The translations under genes and the position numbers were made by a program. The notes under the pieces are model-generated. The model made no database searches and was not told the origin of the DNA. It saw only the letters and a program-made list of their open reading frames with translations. A stretch of 64,000 bases of DNA from Tritrichomonas foetus (lineage: Eukaryota > Parabasalia > Tritrichomonadida > Tritrichomonadidae). The stretch spans positions 142,522 through 206,521 of the forward strand of contig MLAK01000627.1 of NCBI GenBank assembly GCA_001839685.1, read 5' to 3'. Numbering within the stretch: the stretch's first letter is position 1; each line of letters begins with the position of its first letter. This document shows, piece by piece, positions 41,263 through 50,761 of this stretch.

Positions 41263-42213
41263 ATGTCATCGGAGCCTGTTTCTCGACCACCAATAGAGCA
41301 ATGTGAGGAAAAATTTAGAGGAGTTGTTCAAAGTTTTATCGGAATTTTTTACGCCTTCATAAATTATGTTGTTGATCCCAATCATGATATTAATAAATTT
41401 TTGGAAAATACGGTGAAATCGTATAAATCCAATACTTTTAATGATGTGTATTATCAATTACGTGAGTTTCTAAAACTTTTCAATTATGACGAAAATGAAA
41501 TAAACGACTTAACGAATGATTATTTACTATTTTGGAGTCAATGCATCCAGGCAATGTTCGACATGAACATGGCCATTTTTGATCAAAGTAAACACAAACT
41601 TGATGAAAGGCTTGACGAAAATATAATTAAGCTCCAATCTACACTTGGCGAATTGTACAACCAATGTCAGCAAGTTAATCAATCATTGAAGCAAGAAAAT
41701 TCTAATTTGAAACACCAAAATGCTGATATGAAAGGCGAAAACCAAAAATTGAAAGATGAAAATCAAATATTGAAAGACGAAAACCAAAAACTGCAAGACG
41801 AAAATCTAGGATTGAAAGACAACAATTTAAAATTGAAAGAAGACATTATAAATCTCAAAAATTGTCTTCAACAAGCTGAAGAAATGCAAAATTCGTTCGA
41901 TAAAATAAACAAGCAGTTAACAGAAAAGAAATCGCAATATAATCTTTTATTGAACCACTATGAACAAAAAAATGAAGAGATGGAAAACTTAAGAAACTTG
42001 CATAAGACCAGTTTAACAATTGCCAATCAAAATATGTCAAAAATAATTCAAGAAACAACCAAAAATATTTTTGAGCAGGCACAATCCATCATTGATCACG
42101 TAAATGAAGATTTAGAAACGAAGGGAATGGAAACCTATGATTTTAATTTGAATGACTGTGTAAAAGACTATACAGAATTAATTAATAGTGGTGCCATGTT
42201 TCGTGCATCGTAA
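41263..42213 (+). CDS. Coiled-coil protein with heptad-exact LKDEN repeats
   Basis: 316 residues. Residues 1-115 are a helical globular domain with conserved-looking aromatic residues (FRGVVQSFIGIFYAFINYVVD). From about 147 to 196 the sequence repeats a seven-residue unit of the form ENQKLKD (for example KLKDENQILKDENQKLQDEN), a perfect heptad ladder, which then grades into an ordinary coil to the end. The ladder suggests DNA-level expansion of a 21-base unit. I recognise no family. Confidence 0.7.
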   Translation: MSSEPVSRPPIEQCEEKFRGVVQSFIGIFYAFINYVVDPNHDINKFLENTVKSYKSNTFNDVYYQLREFLKLFNYDENEINDLTNDYLLFWSQCIQAMFDMNMAIFDQSKHKLDERLDENIIKLQSTLGELYNQCQQVNQSLKQENSNLKHQNADMKGENQKLKDENQILKDENQKLQDENLGLKDNNLKLKEDIINLKNCLQQAEEMQNSFDKINKQLTEKKSQYNLLLNHYEQKNEEMENLRNLHKTSLTIANQNMSKIIQETTKNIFEQAQSIIDHVNEDLETKGMETYDFNLNDCVKDYTELINSGAMFRAS

Positions 42214-43561
42214 AATTTAGATCGTAAAACAAGTAATTGTTGGTATTTCTATTCCTAGTAAAAGATATTTGGAATGAAATCTATTTTTAGTGAAATTGAC
42301 TCTTAATGTAATCTACCCATCAATAAAAAACATTTTTTCACAAAGAATATGAGAAAAATTCACCAAATGTCGGAATCATGATATTGCTTTGTGCACAATT
42401 ATACTAATTTATAAAAGGGAAAAATCAGTGTTTTTTGGATCAAGCCACCTAAAATTATTATATATATTCTTATGATAATTTGCAAATGAAATATGTCTTA
42501 TCATACCTCTGTATAAATATCCATTAAATTGGGAATTGAAGTTGAAAATTTATTTTTATCATCTTTAAAATCGAATCGCTTTATCTTATTTAGAGAATTA
42601 GATATTGATATGTATGGATTATAGTAATGTATTATTATATTTTACTCTTTGATGCATGATGGATATATATAAATATTTTATAATTCCGATGGTATTAATT
42701 TGTATGTCAGGCAAGATGTTTTTGTTGAATTACACTTGAGATTAATAATAATTAAAAAATAAAAAACTAATCTTTTTATGGTATATCAGTGAATATATGA
42801 TATGTAATCATTAATGGAAATTGAAAAAGATACATAAGTTTAGATTATTCTTACTGTCTCTAATTTACCATGAAGTTTATTGTTGACTGATTCACATGCA
42901 AATAATCATTAAGAATAATCATTTAACAATATCTGGTAACAACACAGAATTTTTGTGAAAATAAAAAACTCTGAAAAAATTTCTAAAATAATTTCTATTC
43001 AAGAGTAGTATGTTAAAATTGTTCTTCCAAATCAATCATTATCACGCATGAGGGAAAAATACAATTTTCCGAAACTGTACTCAATCAGTTCGAACGTAAA
43101 ATATAATCTATACAAAAGATACAAAGAAAAATGCGAATAATTTCTGATGTGTTATCAAAAAATGAAAAGATTATTTTTACATCTTGAGAAATGTGAATAT
43201 TTAATTGAGGCTTAATAATTTTTGAAAAAAACAACCCGAAAAAAAACAAATAGTTGAATTGAATGAATTCTGAAAAACTCTCACTTCTGAGATCAAAAAG
43301 AAGATATTTTTACATACTTGAATGATCATCATTTTTCTTTTTAATTATATCGTATTTAATTAAAAAAGAGGATTTGAATATTTATCGTTATGTTTTTTAA
43401 TCTCATAAAATTTTCGCATTCATGATTTCTTTCCAGAAAATGCTTGTCAAACATTAATTGATACTCTCTCTTCATTACAAATATTTAAGAAATATTTCTT
43501 TAACAAAAATCGAAAAAACACGTTACCTAATTATATTTAGTCAATAATTTCATAAATTAAT
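42214..43561. other. Long intergenic region, no gene found
   Basis: At 1,348 bases this is the largest gap in the window. It is AT-rich, with stops in all frames, and I see no ORF of interest and no tRNA B box. Two near copies of aataatcattaa at about 42901-42922 are the only small repeat noted. The last 60 bases before the cyclase include an aacacgtta element and a tttcataaatt initiator-like sequence. It may hold a long upstream regulatory region or a non-coding RNA, but nothing supports either directly. Confidence 0.5.
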
Positions 43562-46500
43562 ATGAAAGAAGAAAACAATGGCGGAGGTGCATCCTCTTTT
43601 ATGCAGAGTACATCAATGTCCTTTAATTCATCAAATGATATGAAGTATGGAGGTCTTATTGAAAAGACTATGTACAAGAAACTGTTAAGACAATTATCTC
43701 AACTGTTCAGTTATGTTTATTCAGATGCACCATCATTTCCAATAGTGCATTCAATTATTACTGTTATAAGATTACTTCAGTTAGGTGGACCAGCCTTATG
43801 TGCTGGTTACGAATCATTTTGGTCAAATGAGGATTCATCAAGAGATGCAATAGGAATTGTTTCAATATTCTTTCATTTAGTCCCACCTCAATATCGAGAC
43901 ATTGGAGGGTACTATTTTGCAATCATTTATATTGTTATTTTAGCATTATTAATCATCACATTATTTGTTTCTGCCATTTATTACCAAAAAAATGCCAGTC
44001 TTCCTGGGATAATACCACCAGTTATTTCATTTTACTTTGCATCCTTTGGTAATATTCTACATCCAATAGCTTTTGAACTTTGTTTCAGTGAACTAAGTAG
44101 AGTGTTATTTATGGATGTTGAGATTCCATTGATTACTGTAATTATTTTGGTATCTCTTGCAGTTTTAATTTCTTTTATTTACTTTTGGATCTTTTTAATG
44201 ATTGCTTCCCAAAGTTTAATGTTTCGACACAATTCCTTGCTTACTGTTACATCACCACCTCAAATGATGATCTTTATAGTACAAATAGTGATCACAACTA
44301 TCACAGCAATGGGTGAATGCATTAATACGGAAAAATATGCACAAGGTGCAATTTTAATTGTGTCAGGACTCATTTATTTTGCATCGATTCTTGTGGCATT
44401 TTATTATGGAGGAATAATCAGCACAATGGGAACAGCAGCATATATTTCAACTTGCTTTACTGGTGGCTTGTTTTGTATTGTTGCTGCAGTTTGTATTCTC
44501 ATAGGAAAACAGGGAAATTTGATTTTCATTGTTGGTTTTATTATCGTCTGGGTTGTTTCTATGATAGTTTCAACCTTTATTTGGAATAAGAAGAAGACAA
44601 AGCATTTACAAGTTCTTGATGAAATTCTCGATGATACTGCACGTTTTGAAGACATTAAAAGCGTAAATAGTTTTGTAAACATTGCCACAGATGGTTTTTT
44701 AGTTGCCCATCCAGTCTGTATTAATTGGCAATTAATGAAGCTTGGAATTGAAAGATGGCCCAAACATCAAATGACATGGTTTATTTATGCCAAATTCGTT
44801 TCAATATATCCAGAGGAAACTCAAACATTAGTGTGGATCTTTAGAATGATTATAACTAATAAAGTTCATGGAACAAGTGCAAAAACCGTTAAAGAGCAAT
44901 CAATGAGTATTGCAAGGTTAAGAGAGCCAAATTTAAGTACTGATTTGAAGACTAAACTAAATTCCGTATCAAAGCATGTCACATCAACAAAACATAAACT
45001 TAGACATGTTTGGGATCTTGCTATCCAGGTAAATATTAATGATATGGAGGGAGCTACTAAAAGAGCTATTTCTGAAATTGAACAATCAGATGCAGAAATT
45101 ATGCATATTTATAGACAATTTCCAAATAACAGATTTGTTACAAGACAATATGCTCGGTTTTGTAGAGAGTTGAAGGCTGACCATGCCTTATATTTAGATA
45201 TGCTTGAAAAAACAAGAATGCTTCAAAGAGGGATAACTGTAAATAAAGATCAAGCTCATGAATTTGGTTTAGCTGTATTTCCTCAGTTGCCAGATAAAGT
45301 AAATATTTCCAAAGATTCCAATGTACTTGGTGGTCAAGGAACCGAAAGCATGACTACCTCACAAATGGAAATTGAAACAGAAGAAGAAAACAATCAAGAA
45401 GCTGATGACTCCTTAATCCTTGTTCAAAGAATTGATTCATTAGTTATTCCATCAACTCGATATACAACTATTTATCGTATCGCAATGTTTATCATTCTTT
45501 TCATTGTTCCTATTGTTTTTATATTCATATATTTATCAGTATATGTTAAAACACTTACGAGACCTCTCCAATACATGCAATCCATCGCAAAACTTCGAAC
45601 ATTTTTATTCCAAATGGTTGCATTTTCATTAAGACGAGTTTATGAAATCTTAGGGATGTTTGGTGAAGTAAAAAATACAACATCTAAGCTTCCCTCATCA
45701 GTTGGTTCTTCATGGAGAACTTTAGATCAGCTCATATATGTTACGAGTTCAATGACAACAACAATGCAAACAGCAGAAGAATTCAGAACATATGATATTG
45801 ATAATGATTGGATAATAAAGTCAAAGTCATGTATTTTTGATTCCAATATTGAATATTCATATTATGAAGATAGTAAACCAAATGCTAAATTAATTACAAT
45901 GCAATCAGCTTTGGCTGATTTTGTTCTTCAACAAACTCAAATAATGGAAGAAGATTGTACATTGGAAAATAGTGTTGTGAATTCTTCGGTTATCCTAAAC
46001 CTAATTATGAATGTCCCTACATTATCTACAGCTTTAGATAATTCTTTAACATATATCATTAATTACATTTCAGAAGAAAATGATAAATATCAAAAATTAT
46101 TTAACTTGATTATGATTGTAGTTATTGTTGTTGTTGTAATTGCCTTTTCTGTAGCATTGATAATTCAATTGTTTTGGATTAATTCAAATAAGGAGCAAGT
46201 TTACCGATGTTTGACTTCACTTCCGAAAAATGCAGTTTCTGCTTTAACAGAAAATCTGCGTGTGCTTAAAAAAGAGGCAGAAAATTCTTCATCTTCCATG
46301 GTAAATACAGAAATGAATAAGCAAGAAGATAATATTATGAAAATGTTTGTTGTAGGTGGCTCAGGAACATCAACAAAGCTCATTGATATAGCACTCTTAA
46401 TTGTGTGTTCTGTTGTGATAATTGGTTTGCATATTGGCTGTACAATTGTAATTATGATGCTCATGAGAGATGAAACGTCATATTTGATCCAAAACTGTCC

Positions 46501-48223
46501 ACACTTGAATTACTTACAAGGTGCAATTGCTTTAATGGTTGGATCTTGTTCAATGGTAACGATGATGATTGTGAATGATGTGCCTGAATATAATGTATAC
46601 CTACTCGATAAACCTTATTTACTCCAGGCCTACGAAACAAGAATATCCACTGCCAGAAATTATTACCATAATGCTAGGTTTGGAGTTGAAGGATCTGATA
46701 TTCCTCCCTATTCTGGATTTCGAGCAGGCGTTTTGCATGCATCATCGGAAATGGAGTGCCCAGATCCGTATGCTATTCCGGTTGACCTAGTTGATGCTTC
46801 ACAGTGTTATTCAGCAGACTTGCTATATGTCATGCTAGAAGCACTTTGGAATTCTCGAATTGTACCATTTAATCATTCTGATGCACAAGGAATTGATCAG
46901 GAAACATTACTTGAAGATATTTGGGGGCTTATTATATTTCCAATTTATGATGCTTTCTTTTATCCAATGGTCTCTAAAATTGTTGATACAATTGAAAGTG
47001 ATATGCTTTCTAAAATGACTGGAAAGTATCCCGTTATAATTGTGATGTTTGTTATAGCATTTCTTTTTGAATGTGTTGCTACAATTCAAACGCATAGAAT
47101 TGAAAGTCACATGCGCGGTGTTTTACGATTACTCCTCCATGCTCCTTCAAAAGTAGTCACATCAACACCAAAAATTATGAAAGTACTTGGCGGTGATTTT
47201 CGAAAGAATCGTGGTGATGGTGCAACAAGAGATACAGAATTTTTCCGAGCTGTTGTTACGAATTTACCTGATGCTATTGTGATTACTGATACCGAGCATC
47301 ACATTGAAACAATTAATAAGTCTTTAGTACGAATATTAAATACAACAGAAGATAATATTATTGGAAAACCTGTTACTGAAGTTTTTGATTCAAGATTCAC
47401 TGGTGATGTAGCTTCACTTCTTCAAATTGCAAATGGTGCAAAACCTAAAAATGAACAAATCATTTTCCATCGTGATACAGATATCAATCTTGAAGCCACA
47501 TCTTTGGTTATAAATAATCGATTAGTGCTCCTTTTCAGAGACACAACTCAAACAGTGAGATATAATACTTTAATTAATGAAGAAAAATCTAAGAGCGATG
47601 TATTACTATCATCAATTCTTCCTCCAAGTCTTGTCAAGCGTGTTCAAGCAGGAGAAAAGAATATTTCATTTGCTGTTCAAACAGCAACAATTTTGTTTTT
47701 GGATATTGTGTCATTTACACCTTGGTGTGGCTCTTTACCTGCAGACAAAGTTATGATGACACTTAATTTATCATTTAAGAAATTTGATGCACGACTTGCA
47801 ACATATTCAACAATGACGAAAATTAAATGTATTGGAGATTGCTATATGGCAGCAGGTGGTGTTTTCGCAGAAGTTAATCAACCAGCAGAACATGCAAAAG
47901 AAGTTACTAGTTTTGGATTGGATGCACTCGCATGTGTTGAAGAATTAAATAAAGAGCTTAATGAGAAATTACAAATTAGAGTTGGAATAAATACTGGTGG
48001 ACCAATTGTTGCAGGTGTTCTTGGTATAGGCAAACCAACTTTCGAAATATTGGGACCCGCAATTAACATGGCTCAGCAAATGGAGCATCATGGTGTTCCA
48101 ATGGCTGTTCATGTATCAAGAAGTGTTTATGAATTAATTTACGGAGATTCTTTTGTTATTAAAGAAAGAGGTGCTGTTGAAGTGAAGAATGGTTCAGTGA
48201 TTACCTATCTTGCATCAAGATAA
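43562..48223 (+). CDS. Multi-span PAS and class III nucleotidyl cyclase
   Basis: 1,553 residues. About eight membrane spans lie between residues 60 and 340, with further spans near 636, 848, 943, 985 and 1156. A PAS-like domain (1226-1340) with NLPDAIVITDTEHHIETIN precedes the class III catalytic domain (about 1372-1553). The two metal-binding Asp are present: D1381 in FLDIVSF and D1426 in CIGDCYM. K1422 occupies the purine-selecting Lys position of adenylyl cyclases, so cAMP is the likelier product. The second purine position (Asp in animal AC) is E1495. N1502 is kept, but the transition-state Arg (R1029 in mammalian AC2) is Q1506. Family certain, activity uncertain. It likely reads an environmental or membrane signal through PAS. 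Confidence 0.88.
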   Translation: MKEENNGGGASSFMQSTSMSFNSSNDMKYGGLIEKTMYKKLLRQLSQLFSYVYSDAPSFPIVHSIITVIRLLQLGGPALCAGYESFWSNEDSSRDAIGIVSIFFHLVPPQYRDIGGYYFAIIYIVILALLIITLFVSAIYYQKNASLPGIIPPVISFYFASFGNILHPIAFELCFSELSRVLFMDVEIPLITVIILVSLAVLISFIYFWIFLMIASQSLMFRHNSLLTVTSPPQMMIFIVQIVITTITAMGECINTEKYAQGAILIVSGLIYFASILVAFYYGGIISTMGTAAYISTCFTGGLFCIVAAVCILIGKQGNLIFIVGFIIVWVVSMIVSTFIWNKKKTKHLQVLDEILDDTARFEDIKSVNSFVNIATDGFLVAHPVCINWQLMKLGIERWPKHQMTWFIYAKFVSIYPEETQTLVWIFRMIITNKVHGTSAKTVKEQSMSIARLREPNLSTDLKTKLNSVSKHVTSTKHKLRHVWDLAIQVNINDMEGATKRAISEIEQSDAEIMHIYRQFPNNRFVTRQYARFCRELKADHALYLDMLEKTRMLQRGITVNKDQAHEFGLAVFPQLPDKVNISKDSNVLGGQGTESMTTSQMEIETEEENNQEADDSLILVQRIDSLVIPSTRYTTIYRIAMFIILFIVPIVFIFIYLSVYVKTLTRPLQYMQSIAKLRTFLFQMVAFSLRRVYEILGMFGEVKNTTSKLPSSVGSSWRTLDQLIYVTSSMTTTMQTAEEFRTYDIDNDWIIKSKSCIFDSNIEYSYYEDSKPNAKLITMQSALADFVLQQTQIMEEDCTLENSVVNSSVILNLIMNVPTLSTALDNSLTYIINYISEENDKYQKLFNLIMIVVIVVVVIAFSVALIIQLFWINSNKEQVYRCLTSLPKNAVSALTENLRVLKKEAENSSSSMVNTEMNKQEDNIMKMFVVGGSGTSTKLIDIALLIVCSVVIIGLHIGCTIVIMMLMRDETSYLIQNCPHLNYLQGAIALMVGSCSMVTMMIVNDVPEYNVYLLDKPYLLQAYETRISTARNYYHNARFGVEGSDIPPYSGFRAGVLHASSEMECPDPYAIPVDLVDASQCYSADLLYVMLEALWNSRIVPFNHSDAQGIDQETLLEDIWGLIIFPIYDAFFYPMVSKIVDTIESDMLSKMTGKYPVIIVMFVIAFLFECVATIQTHRIESHMRGVLRLLLHAPSKVVTSTPKIMKVLGGDFRKNRGDGATRDTEFFRAVVTNLPDAIVITDTEHHIETINKSLVRILNTTEDNIIGKPVTEVFDSRFTGDVASLLQIANGAKPKNEQIIFHRDTDINLEATSLVINNRLVLLFRDTTQTVRYNTLINEEKSKSDVLLSSILPPSLVKRVQAGEKNISFAVQTATILFLDIVSFTPWCGSLPADKVMMTLNLSFKKFDARLATYSTMTKIKCIGDCYMAAGGVFAEVNQPAEHAKEVTSFGLDALACVEELNKELNEKLQIRVGINTGGPIVAGVLGIGKPTFEILGPAINMAQQMEHHGVPMAVHVSRSVYELIYGDSFVIKERGAVEVKNGSVITYLASR

Positions 48224-48627
48224 AAGGAATGTAATACCATTGATATTTCATGCTATTATTTTTATTACTCATTTTAGATCTAAACTTACTCAAAATTAAA
48301 AGAATATAATAACTTAGATTTTTATTTATCATTTTTTCCAGAATTTTTGTTACCTTTTTTACTAACATCAAATATAACAATTTATTACCTTCAAGTTCTT
48401 GATGGAAATCATTTCTCTTTGAAATTAGAGACATAAAAATAGATTCAAAAGGGAGTCACAAAAGGTGATAGGATGGTTAACTAAAAATTTATTAACATTG
48501 TGCTCTAACAATGAAACTCCACTTTTTATGAGGTTTTTTCATATTGTTTCGATTTTCGTCTAATTTCACAAAGAAATTTTCTCAATTTTTTCCATTGTCA
48601 CTGATTCAAAAAGTGACAATCTTTCCA
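48224..48627. other. Intergenic region upstream of dynamin gene
   Basis: 404 bases between two plus-strand genes. The open frame of the dynamin gene extends back to a TTG at 48544, which I do not accept as a start. A small inverted repeat lies at 48594-48620. No other gene is seen. Confidence 0.5.
48594..48620 (+). promoter_or_regulatory. 8-base inverted repeat just before dynamin start
   Basis: Arms attgtcac (48594-48601) and gtgacaat (48613-48620) are exact reverse complements around an 11-base spacer, eight bases before the ATG. The left arm contains a TCACT initiator-like sequence. It could be a promoter palindrome or a 5'-leader hairpin. Confidence 0.35.
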
Positions 48628-50541
48628 ATGGAGCAACTCATTCCCATCATCAACAAACTCCAGGATGTTTTCAACACAGTCGGAACTGATATTATCGATC
48701 TCCCACAAATCGCAGTCGTTGGTTCGCAAAGTTCAGGTAAATCGTCAGTTCTTGAATCCATCGTAGGACGTGATTTCCTTCCTCGTGGTTCAGGAATTGT
48801 CACTCGTCGTCCACTCGTTCTCCAGTTAGTTCACGTCGATGATGTCAAAGCCCGCGAAGAAGCCGAGTTTCTTCATCTTCCTGGCCAGAGATTTACAGAT
48901 TTCGAGAAAATATGTAACGAGATCATTGCTGAAACAGAGCGTGTTGTCGGAAGTGGCCGTAACGTCTCCACCCAGCCAATTCGTTTAACCTTATGGTCAC
49001 CTCATGTTCTCAACCTGACCCTCGTCGATCTTCCAGGTCTCACCAAAGTTGCCATCGAAGGTCAAGATCCAGCTATCGTCCAGCAAATCGAGGATATGGT
49101 TCTCGGATTCATCAAGAAGGAAAATTCCCTCATTTTGGCCGTTACACCAGCCAACCAAGATCTTGCCAACTCAGATGCCTTGAACATAGCCAGACGCGTC
49201 GATCCAGCCGGCGACAGAACGGTTGGCGTCATCACAAAAATCGATCTGATGGACCAAGGAACAAACGCACGTGACATTCTCGAAAACCGTATTTATCCAC
49301 TCAAGCTTGGCTACATCGGTGTTATCAACCGCTCACAGCAAGATATCGATACGAAGAAATCCATGGAGGCAGCCCGAAAGGCCGAGCGCGAATACTTCGA
49401 AAACTCACGCGACTATTCAGATCTCGCTGACCGCTGCGGAACAGGATACCTTGCACAAATCTTGAACCGTCTTTTGATGGAGCACATTCGTTCATGCATG
49501 CCAAACCTTCGTCATAAAGTCCAAACCATGCTTCAAGAAAAGGAAAACGAATTGCAAGGTTACGGTGAAAACCCAACAGCATCAGCTGGAACCATGAATG
49601 CATTCGTGCTTGACGTCATCACCAAGTATCTTGACTACTTTAATGATCTTCTTGATGGACATGCTGATGATGAAGCAGAAGACATTCAGGCCATTTCATC
49701 TCGTGGTGGTGCCAAAATCAGCCGTTGCTTCATGGATGAGTACCTTCCACTTATGAACTCACAACTAGGATTGAAGGCCTTTAATGATAGCCAACTCTTC
49801 TTCTTGATGAAGAATCATGTCGGTTTAACCGTTCCACTTTTCACTCCACACAAGGCCCTCGATCAAGTTTTGTTCAGATGCGTTGAACAATTCAGGCAAC
49901 CATCTCTTGAGCTTGTCGATAAAATCGTTGCCATATTGTTCGAAATTCATGGTGAAGTCGAGTTTATGGAATTAACAAGATTCACTGCATTAGCAGACGC
50001 AATCCGTGGTGTCGTTGATGAGTGCATCAGATCATGCGTGAACCCAACACGCGATTATATCAACGGCCTTATCGACAACGAGAAAAGCTTCATTAATGCA
50101 GCAAGACCAGATTTCAGAGGAGCTGCCGTTTATAACGCACCACGCGCAAATGACGATCCACGTTCCAGACCACTCCCAGAGAAGCCAGCTGTCCCAGATC
50201 CAGTCAGCGTTTGCTCCATCTATGGAACATCCAAAGAAATCACAAATCACCAAACTCAGGAAATGCACGATCTTGTCCAAATCGGATCAAGGTACATCGA
50301 TTTAATCAAGGATCAAGTCAAGGATATGGTTCCAAAGGCAATCGTGAAATTCCTCGTTAAAAGGTCAAGTGATATGTTACGTGCAAAAATGATCGAAACA
50401 ATCTTCAACTCCACTGAACTCATCCAACTCCTTACTGAAGACCCGTCAATCACAAGGAAGAGAATTGCATGCCAACAAATCGTTGCTGCACTGCGAAAGG
50501 CACAACAGATTCTTTCAGAAGTCAGAATTTTCAAAACATAA
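48628..50541 (+). CDS. Dynamin-related GTPase (DRP)
   Basis: 637 residues from the ATG at 48628 (MEQLIPIINKLQDVFN, the usual dynamin opening); the frame's upstream TTG gives 28 unlikely extra residues. GTPase motifs are complete: G1 GSQSSGKSS at 32-40, G2 Thr59 in GIVTRRP, G3 DLPG at 134-137 and G4 TKID at 203-206. Middle and GED regions follow, and no PH or proline-rich domain is present. This is the layout of Drp1/Vps1-type proteins that constrict endosomes, Golgi vesicles or mitochondrion-related organelles. In trichomonads the organelle would be the hydrogenosome. Codons are strikingly C-rich at third positions compared with neighbours, suggesting high expression. Confidence 0.95.
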   Translation: MEQLIPIINKLQDVFNTVGTDIIDLPQIAVVGSQSSGKSSVLESIVGRDFLPRGSGIVTRRPLVLQLVHVDDVKAREEAEFLHLPGQRFTDFEKICNEIIAETERVVGSGRNVSTQPIRLTLWSPHVLNLTLVDLPGLTKVAIEGQDPAIVQQIEDMVLGFIKKENSLILAVTPANQDLANSDALNIARRVDPAGDRTVGVITKIDLMDQGTNARDILENRIYPLKLGYIGVINRSQQDIDTKKSMEAARKAEREYFENSRDYSDLADRCGTGYLAQILNRLLMEHIRSCMPNLRHKVQTMLQEKENELQGYGENPTASAGTMNAFVLDVITKYLDYFNDLLDGHADDEAEDIQAISSRGGAKISRCFMDEYLPLMNSQLGLKAFNDSQLFFLMKNHVGLTVPLFTPHKALDQVLFRCVEQFRQPSLELVDKIVAILFEIHGEVEFMELTRFTALADAIRGVVDECIRSCVNPTRDYINGLIDNEKSFINAARPDFRGAAVYNAPRANDDPRSRPLPEKPAVPDPVSVCSIYGTSKEITNHQTQEMHDLVQIGSRYIDLIKDQVKDMVPKAIVKFLVKRSSDMLRAKMIETIFNSTELIQLLTEDPSITRKRIACQQIVAALRKAQQILSEVRIFKT

Positions 50542-50761
50542 GTGGGTAAAAAAGTTTTTTCTTTTTTCATTTGCGAGTTTATTTATTAGTTTTTTGATTG
50601 CAATTCGGTTTTTCTAGTGATGTTAATCACACTTCTAGTGAGTAATATGAGAGTGATCGTATGTGAATATAAAGAAACAATTATTTTTCTTATTTTTTCT
50701 TCAATAAAACGAAAAAAGAATACCAAGCAATTTATTTATTAACATAAAAACAATATTGACA

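Noticed and set aside
43080..43110. gttcgaa sequence resembling a tRNA B box
   Set aside because: No A box, acceptor stem or anticodon arm could be drawn around it.
48544..48627. N-terminal extension of dynamin from a TTG codon
   Set aside because: The ATG at 48628 matches the conserved dynamin N-terminus; the extra residues do not.
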